Assembly (NCBI GenBank): GCA_017383945.1 | Contig: JAFNUQ010000233.1 | Span: 1 to 12,285, forward strand | Length of the DNA stretch: 12,285 nucleotides | Direction of reading: 5' to 3' | Origin: Bacteroidales bacterium | GTDB lineage: Bacteria; Bacteroidota; Bacteroidia; Bacteroidales; UBA932 | Shown here: piece after piece, positions 6,860 through 12,285 of the stretch | Layout of the letters: every line of letters begins with the position of its first letter | Position numbering within the stretch: the first letter of the stretch is position 1 | Program-made: the position numbers and the translations under genes | The notes under the pieces: generated by a model | The model's database searches: none | What the model saw: only the letters and a program-made list of their open reading frames with translations | What the model was told of the DNA's origin: nothing

Positions 6860-7591
6860 ATGAAGATACTTATATCACAGACAGTTCCGAGCAACATAGC
6901 TGCATTTGACCATATCAAAGAGAAATTCAATGCAAGCATCGAGTTTAATCCACTTTACAAAATAGAAGCTTTAAGTTCAAAGGAGTTCAGAACTCAAAGG
7001 ATCAATCTTCCGGATTATACGGCTGTCGTCTTCTCATCAAGACTTGCTATTGATGCATACTTCAAGCTTGCAGAAGAAATGAGATTCAAAGTCCCTGAGA
7101 CCATGAAGTACTTCTGCACCACTGAAGCTGTCGCAATGTACCTCCAGAAGCACATCGTATATCGCAAGAGAAAGATCTTCTACGGCACCGGCACTCCAGA
7201 TTCTGTTGCATCATTGATTACTGCAAAGCACAAAGACGAGAAATTCCTCATCACTATTGCTGCAGGATCAAACCACACGCCACTCACATCTCTCTTTGAG
7301 AAAGCCGGTCTAGACTACACTGTCGGTACTATGGTGAAGCCAGTTTCTTGTGACATCAAAGGACTTGACATCGCATCTTATGACTTGATCGTAATGCTCA
7401 ATCCATCAGATGTCGTGTCTCTTTATGAGAACTTCCCAGAGTACACTCAAGGCAACACAAAATTTATCTCTTTCGGCAAGAGCATCGTCAAGGCTATGCA
7501 TGACGCCGGACTTGAGATTTCAGTAGAGGCCCCAACTCCACAGATTCCATCTGTAGCTATGGCCATAGAATCCTTCTTGAAATCCAACTAA
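6860..7591 (+). CDS. hemD: Uroporphyrinogen-III synthase, HemD-like
   Basis: HemD cyclises hydroxymethylbilane with ring-D inversion to uroporphyrinogen III, the branch point of heme, siroheme and cobalamin synthesis. The 243-residue product has the two-lobe pattern of the family. The N-terminal lobe contains LISQTVP, FRTQRINLPDYTAVVFSSRLAIDAYFKLAEE and the conserved-type CTTEAVAMYLQKH. The second lobe contains KFLITIAAGSNHTPLTSLFEKAG, a Tyr-Asp-leading YDLIVMLNPSDVVSL strand-turn-helix, and KFISFGKSIVKAMHDAGLEISVEAPTPQIPSVAMAIESFL. The family is poorly conserved, so identification rests on this layout and the gene neighbourhood. I prefer the ATG at 6860, eight bases after AGAGG (6847-6851), over an in-frame TTG at 6854 that is too close to that site. 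It lies 11 bases after the DUF4271 gene and 6 bases before rnpA. Confidence 0.87.
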   Translation: MKILISQTVPSNIAAFDHIKEKFNASIEFNPLYKIEALSSKEFRTQRINLPDYTAVVFSSRLAIDAYFKLAEEMRFKVPETMKYFCTTEAVAMYLQKHIVYRKRKIFYGTGTPDSVASLITAKHKDEKFLITIAAGSNHTPLTSLFEKAGLDYTVGTMVKPVSCDIKGLDIASYDLIVMLNPSDVVSLYENFPEYTQGNTKFISFGKSIVKAMHDAGLEISVEAPTPQIPSVAMAIESFLKSN

Positions 7592-7597
7592 CTCAAT

Positions 7598-7966
7598 ATG
7601 ACCCCTTCTCAAGCCAACACTCTTCCCAAGGAGCAGAGGCTTCACGGAAAGACAAAGATTTCAAAACTCATTTCTTCGGGGAAGTGGGGCAGCACTGAGC
7701 ACCTCAAATACTGCTGGCTCAAGAATTCGGAAGCATGCCCGACACGTATAATGGTATCGGTATCCAAGAAGTTTTTTAAACGCGCGGTCAAACGCAATCT
7801 GCTGAAAAGACGCATTCGCGAAGCATATCGCACACAAAAAGACCTTCTTCCGGAGCTCTGTGGCATCAATATCCTTTTCTCTTATTCCTGCAAGGATGTT
7901 CTTGACTATTCTATTATCCGCACAGAGGTAGCAGAAATCCTATCCAGGCTTTCTAAAAAGCTGTAG
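7598..7966 (+). CDS. rnpA: Ribonuclease P protein component
   Basis: RnpA is the basic protein subunit of RNase P. It helps the catalytic RNA remove 5' leaders from precursor tRNAs. The 122-residue product carries the diagnostic RNR motif in KRAVKRNLLKRRIREAYR (residues 61-78), preceded by IMVSVSKKFFKRA, the beta strand leading into that helix. The N-terminal part has the usual LPKEQRLHGKTKISKLISSGK start. The length is normal for the family. It sits 6 bases after hemD and 3 bases before yidD; the rnpA-yidD pairing is widespread in bacteria. No Shine-Dalgarno sequence precedes it, so translation may depend on coupling to hemD. Confidence 0.96.
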   Translation: MTPSQANTLPKEQRLHGKTKISKLISSGKWGSTEHLKYCWLKNSEACPTRIMVSVSKKFFKRAVKRNLLKRRIREAYRTQKDLLPELCGINILFSYSCKDVLDYSIIRTEVAEILSRLSKKL

Positions 7967-7969
7967 GAT

Positions 7970-8212
7970 ATGAACTTAGCCAAGATCATCAAGAAAGCGC
8001 TCAGCTTTCCTTTTATCCTTTTAATCAAGTTTTACCAAGTCTGCATCTCCCCTCTCAAGGGCCACCCGACTTGTAGATTTACTCCGACGTGCTCACAATA
8101 CGCCCTCGAGGCCTTCCGCAAACACGGGCCTTTCAAGGGATTGTATCTAAGTGTAAAAAGGATACTCCGCTGCCATCCTTGGGGCGGAAGCGGCTATGAT
8201 CCTGTACCCTAA
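7970..8212 (+). CDS. yidD: Membrane protein insertion efficiency factor YidD
   Basis: YidD is a small, inner-membrane-associated protein that helps YidC and Sec insert membrane proteins. The 80-residue product is full length. It has an amphipathic, hydrophobic N-terminal stretch (10-29), then the family signature with cysteines: C25 in CISPLKG, C35 in [12 protein letters not shown] together with C41, and C68 in [14 protein letters not shown]. The gene follows rnpA by 3 bases, the classic arrangement, although yidC itself is not in the window. Its TAA stop overlaps the lepA stop codon on the other strand by convergence. Confidence 0.96.
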   Translation: MNLAKIIKKALSFPFILLIKFYQVCISPLKGHPTCRFTPTCSQYALEAFRKHGPFKGLYLSVKRILRCHPWGGSGYDPVP

Positions 8213-10005
8213 GAGTCAAGCTTCAGCACAGCCATAAACGCGCTCTGCGGCACTTGAACCGAGCCAATCTGACGCATTCGCTTTTTACCCTCCTTCTGCT
8301 TTTCAAGGAGTTTGCGCTTTCTGGAAACGTCACCACCATAACACTTTGCGGTCACGTCCTTGCGCAGCTGCTTCACTGTCTCGCGCGCAATGATCTTTGC
8401 ACCGATTGCTGCCTGAACAGGGATATCAAACTGCTGACGAGGGATCAGATCCTTGAGCTTCTCGCACATACGGCGACCGAAGTGGTAGGCGTTATCCTCG
8501 TGAATGAGAGTTGACAATGCATCGGCGGGCTCGCCATTGAGCAGAATATCCAGACGCACAAGCTTCGACGGACGGAACGAAGTCACGTGGTAGTCAAAGG
8601 AAGCATATCCCTTTGAGATAGTCTTGAGCTTATCATAGAAGTCAAAGACAATCTCCGCAAGTGGCATATCGTAGGTGAGCTCAACTCTCTCAGCTGTAAT
8701 ATAATGCTGAGACACAAGAGTTCCACGACGATCCAGGCAGAGCTTCATGATAGGACCGAAGAACTCTGTCTTGGAGATAATCTGAGCACGGATATATGGT
8801 TCCTCAATATGGTCGATGAGAGTAGGTGCAGGGAGCCCTGACGGGTTATGGACATCTATCACTTCGTCTTGAGTAGTATAAACCTTATATGACACGTTTG
8901 GAACGGTAGTGATCACATCCATATCAAACTCTCTGAAGAGTCTTTCCTGAACGATTTCAAGGTGGAGAAGTCCAAGGAATCCGCAGCGGAAACCAGAACC
9001 CAGCGCAAGCGAACTCTCTGGTTCATAGACAAATGAAGCATCATTGAGCTGGAATTTCTCGAGCACAGCTCTCAACTCCTCAAACTTATCTGCCTGTACC
9101 GGATAAAGACCTGCAAACACCATCGGCTTAACTTCCTCAAAACCTGCGATGGCCTTTGAACAAGGATTCTCGACATGCGTAATAGTATCACCCACTTTTA
9201 CCTCTGCAGCGCTCTTGATACCGGTGATGACATAACCCACATCACCACAGCCGACGGATTGACCGGGCACCAGTTTCATCTTGAGACATCCTACCTCCTC
9301 TACCTCATATTCCATTCCGGTCGCAAAGAATTTGACCTTATCGCCTTTGCGAATGCTGCCGTTCTTGATCTTGAAGTAGGCGATGACTCCTCGGAAAGAG
9401 TTGAATACCGAATCAAAGATCAAAGCCTGGAGAGGCGCGTCAGGGTCACCTTGCGGCGCAGGGATGCGCTCTACAATAGCATCAAGGATAGGGGCAACAC
9501 CTTCGCCGGTGCGGGCTGAAACCTTGAACACATCTTCTGGAGAACATCCTATCAGGTCACAGACCTCGTCTGTCACGACATCGACCTGCGCAGAATCCAT
9601 ATCAATCTTATTGAGAACAGGAATAATCTCAAGTCCCTGATCTATAGCCATATATAGGTTAGAGATAGTCTGAGCCTGCACACCCTGAGTTGCATCAACA
9701 ACCAGCAAAGCACCCTCACATGATGCAATGGAACGTGACACCTCGTAGGAGAAGTCGACGTGACCCGGGGTATCGATCAGGTTGAGTTTATAGGTCTCTC
9801 CCTGATAGCTATGCTGCATCTGGATTGCGTGGCTTTTGATTGTAATGCCCTTTTCCTTCTCAAGGTCCATATCGTCAAGAACCTGGTTCTGCATATCACG
9901 GGCCCCCAAAGTGCTTGTGAGCTCCAACAGTCTGTCAGCCAAAGTACTCTTGCCGTGATCGATATGTGCTATAATGCAAAAATTGCGGATATTCTTCATT
10001 GCCAT
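8209..10005 (-). CDS. lepA: Elongation factor 4 (LepA), translational GTPase
   Basis: LepA/EF4 is a ribosome-associated GTPase linked to translation under stress and to 30S subunit biogenesis. The 598-residue product has G1 AHIDHGKST (13-21), the switch I segment EKEKGITI, G3 DTPGHVDF (78-85, with His82 as the catalytic histidine) and G4 NKID (132-135). Domains II and III follow, including [20 protein letters not shown]. The LepA-specific C-terminal domain ends in RRQFD-type and [23 protein letters not shown] segments. The ATG at 10003-10005 gives MAMKNIRN; the ATG two codons later (9997-9999) gives MKNIRNFC, the commoner family start, and leaves a longer leader after the predicted promoter. 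Either could be used. The gene is monocistronic and ends overlapping yidD by four bases. Confidence 0.97.
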   Translation of the reverse strand: MAMKNIRNFCIIAHIDHGKSTLADRLLELTSTLGARDMQNQVLDDMDLEKEKGITIKSHAIQMQHSYQGETYKLNLIDTPGHVDFSYEVSRSIASCEGALLVVDATQGVQAQTISNLYMAIDQGLEIIPVLNKIDMDSAQVDVVTDEVCDLIGCSPEDVFKVSARTGEGVAPILDAIVERIPAPQGDPDAPLQALIFDSVFNSFRGVIAYFKIKNGSIRKGDKVKFFATGMEYEVEEVGCLKMKLVPGQSVGCGDVGYVITGIKSAAEVKVGDTITHVENPCSKAIAGFEEVKPMVFAGLYPVQADKFEELRAVLEKFQLNDASFVYEPESSLALGSGFRCGFLGLLHLEIVQERLFREFDMDVITTVPNVSYKVYTTQDEVIDVHNPSGLPAPTLIDHIEEPYIRAQIISKTEFFGPIMKLCLDRRGTLVSQHYITAERVELTYDMPLAEIVFDFYDKLKTISKGYASFDYHVTSFRPSKLVRLDILLNGEPADALSTLIHEDNAYHFGRRMCEKLKDLIPRQQFDIPVQAAIGAKIIARETVKQLRKDVTAKCYGGDVSRKRKLLEKQKEGKKRMRQIGSVQVPQSAFMAVLKLDS

Positions 10006-10009
10006 AATC

Positions 10010-10041
10010 TTGGCAAATATAACTCATTTTTACTATATTTG
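10010..10041 (+). promoter_or_regulatory. Candidate transketolase promoter
   Basis: TTGG (10010-10013), a 20-base spacer and TATATTTG (10034-10041) match the Bacteroidota promoter with one -33 mismatch. The expected start near 10046-10048 gives a leader of about 32 bases. It overlaps the opposing lepA promoter almost completely. Confidence 0.55.
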
Positions 10042-10045
10042 TAAA
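10014..10045 (-). promoter_or_regulatory. Candidate lepA promoter
   Basis: The minus strand shows TTTA (10042-10045), a 20-base spacer and TATATTTG (10014-10021). The -7 box is an exact TAnnTTTG match and the -33 box has one mismatch. It predicts a start near 10007-10010, so the lepA message would be nearly leaderless from the first ATG. Confidence 0.55.
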
Positions 10046-10079
10046 CTTTCATTTACTCTGAAATAACAACCTTTATAAT

Positions 10080-10919
10080 ATGGCAACAATCGAAGAACTC
10101 AAAAAGATTGCCTCACAGGTACGTAGAGACATCGTCAGGATGGTAACTACCGCCAAATCCGGCCACCCGGGAGGCTCTATGGGCATCACCGACGTGATGA
10201 CCACTCTCTATTTCAATGAGATGCAGCACGATCCTAAGACTTGGACTCGCAGTGCTCACGGTCAGGACGTATTCCTGCTTTCTGCAGGTCACCTCGCTCC
10301 TGTTTATTATTCAGTTCTCGCTCGTGCTGGCTATTTCCCAATCAGCGAGCTCGGAACTCTCCGCAAGTTTGGTAGCCGTCTTCAGGGCCACCCTTGTGTA
10401 ACTGATTCTCTCCCTGGCGTATTCAAGCCATCAGGTTCCCTCGGACAGGGCCTTTCTGTTGCTGCAGGTATCGCACTCGGCAAGAAGATGGACGGCGAGG
10501 ACAATCGCGTATATTGCCTCTGTGGTGACGGCGAGAGCGAGGAAGGACAGATCTGGGAAGCTGGTATGTGGGCTGCTCACCATCAGGTGGACAACCTCAT
10601 CGCATTTACAGACTGGAACGGTCAGCAGATCGATGGTCCAACCACAAGCATCACAGCTATTGAGGACCTCAGCGAGAAATGGGGCGCATTCGGTTGGGAC
10701 GTCATCATCGCAGACGGTCACGATTTCCAGAGCATCCTTGACGCATTCCAGGTAGCTCACAATAAGAATGGCAAGCCTAAGATGATCCTCTTCAAGACCA
10801 TTATGGGTCAGGGTGTTGATTTTATGGCTGGTACCCACGTATGGCATGGCAAGGCACCATCAGCAGATCAGTGTGCAGCTGCTATGACTCAGTTGGAAGA
10901 AACATTAGGAGATTACTAG
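10080..10919 (+). CDS. Transketolase, N-terminal (thiamine diphosphate-binding) subunit
   Basis: Transketolase moves two-carbon ketol units between sugar phosphates in the non-oxidative pentose phosphate pathway. This 279-residue chain corresponds to the first domain of the usual 650-670 residue enzyme. It has SGHPGGSMG (27-35, His29), LLSAGHLAPVYY (His71), QGHP (His104), GSLGQGLSVAAGIA (119-132) and the thiamine diphosphate/Mg motif GDGESEEGQIWEA (149-161). That motif ends about 30 residues later at WNGQQIDG (Asn180). The chain ends naturally after LEETLGDY. One base separates its TAG from the next ATG, so the two chains form a two-gene operon. Split transketolases are known in archaea and several bacteria, including other Bacteroidota. 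This is a true gene arrangement rather than a frameshift, because both halves have proper ends. Confidence 0.95.
   Translation: MATIEELKKIASQVRRDIVRMVTTAKSGHPGGSMGITDVMTTLYFNEMQHDPKTWTRSAHGQDVFLLSAGHLAPVYYSVLARAGYFPISELGTLRKFGSRLQGHPCVTDSLPGVFKPSGSLGQGLSVAAGIALGKKMDGEDNRVYCLCGDGESEEGQIWEAGMWAAHHQVDNLIAFTDWNGQQIDGPTTSITAIEDLSEKWGAFGWDVIIADGHDFQSILDAFQVAHNKNGKPKMILFKTIMGQGVDFMAGTHVWHGKAPSADQCAAAMTQLEETLGDY
10907..10911 (+). promoter_or_regulatory. Shine-Dalgarno site for the second transketolase subunit
   Basis: AGGAG lies within the last codons of the first subunit, nine bases before the ATG at 10921. It is the clearest ribosome binding site in the window and supports independent initiation of the second chain. 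Confidence 0.6.
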
Positions 10920-10920
10920 T

Positions 10921-11874
10921 ATGAAGAAGTATATTGACGCAGGTAAAGTTGATACCCGTAGTGGTTTCGGCGAGGGTCTCGTAATCGCAGGCCGCCAGGA
11001 CGAGAGAGTGCTCGCACTCACAGCAGACCTTAAAGGCTCACTCAAGATGGATGCCTTTGCAAAGGAATTCCCAGAAAGATTTGTTCAGTGTGGTATCGCT
11101 GAGTCCAACATGGTAGGCGTAGCTGCAGGTCTTGCAATCACTGGAAAGGTTCCGTTCATCGGCTCATTTGCAGAGTTTGTAACTGGTCGCGTATACGATC
11201 AGCTCCGTCAGGAGGTTGCCTATGGCCACACAAATGTTAAGATCGCTTCTTCACACGCAGGTATCACTCTCGGTGAGGATGGTGCTACACACCAGACAAT
11301 GGAGGACCTCGCTCTCATGCGCGCCCTTCCTGGTATGACAGTAATCGTTCCTTGTGACTACAACCAGACTAAGAACGCAACTATCGCTGCTGCAAAGTTT
11401 GATGGTCCTGTATATCTCCGTTTCGGTCGTCCTTCAGTTCCTAACTTCACTGGCGCTGATGAACCTTTTGAGATCGGTAAGGTTTACAACCTCAACGAGG
11501 GTACAGATGCTACTATCATCACTTGTGGTCACCTTGTATGGGAGGCTCTCCTTGCTGCCGAGGCTCTTGAGGCCAAGGGCATCAGCGTAGAGGTTCTCAA
11601 CGTGGCTACTGTTAAGCCTCTCGACGCAAAGGCTATTGTTGAATCTGTAAAGAAGACAGGTTGCGCAGTAGTTGCTGAGGAGCACAATATGGCAGGTGGT
11701 CTCGGTGAGGCAGTAGCTGCAGTTCTCGCATGCGAGGCTCCAGCTCCGCTTGAGTTTGTCAATGGTAAGGACCTCTTCGGCCAGTCAGGTACTCCTGCTG
11801 AGCTCATGAAGGCTTATGGTCTTGACGCAGCTCACCTCGCAGAGGCAGTTGAAAAGGCTATCGCAAGAAAGTAA
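10921..11874 (+). CDS. Transketolase, C-terminal (pyrimidine-binding) subunit
   Basis: This 317-residue chain supplies the pyrimidine-binding and C-terminal domains of the split transketolase. It begins with the RSGFGEGLVIAG region. ALTADLKGSLKMDAF and FVQCGIAESNMVG follow; Glu61 there is the residue that activates the thiamine cofactor. Next come SSHAGITLGEDGATHQTMEDLALMRALPGMTVIVPCD, GPVYLRFGRP and a C-terminal Rossmann-like domain: TIITCGHLVWEALLAAEALEAKGISVEVLNVATVKPLD, then VVAEEHNMAGGLGEAVA and FGQSGTPAELMKAYGL. It must pair with the preceding subunit for activity. Close relatives by domain are DXP synthase and pyruvate dehydrogenase E1 beta, but the adjoining N-terminal chain makes transketolase the better call. 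A strong terminator starts 15 bases after the stop. Confidence 0.95.
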   Translation: MKKYIDAGKVDTRSGFGEGLVIAGRQDERVLALTADLKGSLKMDAFAKEFPERFVQCGIAESNMVGVAAGLAITGKVPFIGSFAEFVTGRVYDQLRQEVAYGHTNVKIASSHAGITLGEDGATHQTMEDLALMRALPGMTVIVPCDYNQTKNATIAAAKFDGPVYLRFGRPSVPNFTGADEPFEIGKVYNLNEGTDATIITCGHLVWEALLAAEALEAKGISVEVLNVATVKPLDAKAIVESVKKTGCAVVAEEHNMAGGLGEAVAAVLACEAPAPLEFVNGKDLFGQSGTPAELMKAYGLDAAHLAEAVEKAIARK

Positions 11875-11889
11875 TTTTTAACTCATAAC

Positions 11890-11923
11890 AAAAAGTCCGG
11901 TCATTACGATCGGACTTTTTTTT
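11890..11923. terminator. Bidirectional intrinsic terminator between the transketolase and DUF456 genes
   Basis: The arms 11890-11902 and 11908-11920 form a 13-bp stem with one G-U wobble around the 5-base loop ATTAC. The core is AAAAAGTCCG paired with CGGACTTTTT. A run of eight T follows on the plus strand, and the A-run at the left gives U residues on the minus strand. It can therefore end transcripts from both converging genes. Confidence 0.93.
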
Positions 11924-11924
11924 G

Positions 11925-12285
11925 TTAGATATAAACAATGATGTAGTAGAGCATCACACCGCAACTGATTATCTTTATTCCAGAGCCTAGGAGGAAACCC
12001 AGGAAAGCACCCAGCGAAGACTTGATAGAGCTGCCGGTATCCTTCTTGGCATAGCAGTACTCTCCGATAAAAGCACCTATCAATGAGCACATTATCATTC
12101 CTATAGGAAGGGGTATTATCATCCCCGCAAAGAGTCCTATCATCGCTCCCCTGCTCGCATACTTAGATCCTCCTGTCACCTTGGTAAACCAAGCCGGCAC
12201 AATATAATCAATCACCAGCACAACTACGGTAAGCGCTAGAAGAATGAGCATCAGACTCAAGCTCATCGGCTCTCCGTCAGCATTG
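11925..12285 (-). CDS. DUF456 family membrane protein, C-terminal part (cut by window edge)
   Basis: The reverse frame stays open from the right edge (reading NADGEP) into MSLSLMLILLALTVVVLVIDYIVPAWFTKVTGGSKYASRGAMIGLFAG and on to a TAA at 11925-11927. DUF456 proteins are usually about 160 residues with an N-terminal membrane hairpin. The first roughly 40 residues should therefore lie beyond the window, and the ATG at 12264-12266 is probably an internal methionine. Visible family features are the VIDYIVPAWFTKVTGGSKY segment, three further glycine-rich membrane segments (small-residue GxxxG packing as in GMIMCSLIGAFIGEY and GAFLGFLLGSGIKII) and a hydrophobic C-terminus. The function of DUF456 is unknown. 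The gene converges on the transketolase operon and shares its terminator. Confidence 0.85.
   Translation of the reverse strand, partial: NADGEPMSLSLMLILLALTVVVLVIDYIVPAWFTKVTGGSKYASRGAMIGLFAGMIIPLPIGMIMCSLIGAFIGEYCYAKKDTGSSIKSSLGAFLGFLLGSGIKIISCGVMLYYIIVYI

Noticed and set aside
10080..11874. A frameshifted single transketolase
   Set aside because: Both halves have natural ends, the second has its own ribosome binding site, and the split falls at a domain border known from other split transketolases.
1..12285. CRISPR array, insertion sequence, prophage, tRNA or defence island
   Set aside because: No spaced direct repeats, terminal inverted repeats, transposase or integrase motifs, or tRNA-like folds were seen, and essentially all sequence is taken by housekeeping genes.

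Overview
The window looks like ordinary core chromosome of a member of the Bacteroidota, most likely the order Bacteroidales; I cannot fix the family. Four things support this. Several start regions carry the TAnnTTTG -7 element typical of this phylum. Most genes have little or no Shine-Dalgarno sequence. The order DUF4271 protein, HemD-like protein, rnpA, yidD fits the phylum. The DUF2723 and Pgk proteins are of the Bacteroidota kind. I see no mobile element, CRISPR array, tRNA, rRNA or phage gene, and no novel multi-gene system. Coding density is very high: no gene-free stretch exceeds about 80 bases.

Layout from left to right. Positions 1-408 (-) hold the N-terminal half of lgt, cut by the window edge. 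It is followed upstream by a hairpin and then pgk (472-1725, -), which carries an in-frame TAG. A divergent promoter region separates pgk from a class I methyltransferase (1833-2735, +). That gene converges on a 1025-residue DUF2723 membrane protein (2732-5809, -), and the two share the palindrome CTAG as their stop codons. A second divergent region starts a compact plus-strand cluster: yciH/SUI1, a DUF4271 membrane protein, a HemD-like uroporphyrinogen-III synthase, rnpA and yidD (5860-8212). This cluster converges, again with a 4-base overlap, on lepA (8209-10005, -). A third divergent region serves lepA and a two-subunit transketolase (10080-10919 and 10921-11874, +). A strong bidirectional terminator follows, then the C-terminal part of a DUF456 membrane protein (11925-12285, -), cut by the right edge.

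Functionally these are housekeeping genes: central carbon metabolism (pgk, split transketolase), translation (yciH, lepA), tRNA processing (rnpA), membrane protein and lipoprotein biogenesis (yidD, lgt), tetrapyrrole synthesis (hemD) and possibly protein glycosylation (DUF2723). The points most worth a second look are the amber codon inside pgk, the interlocking divergent promoters with very short predicted leaders, the paired convergent stop overlaps, and the poorly characterised DUF2723, DUF4271 and methyltransferase genes.
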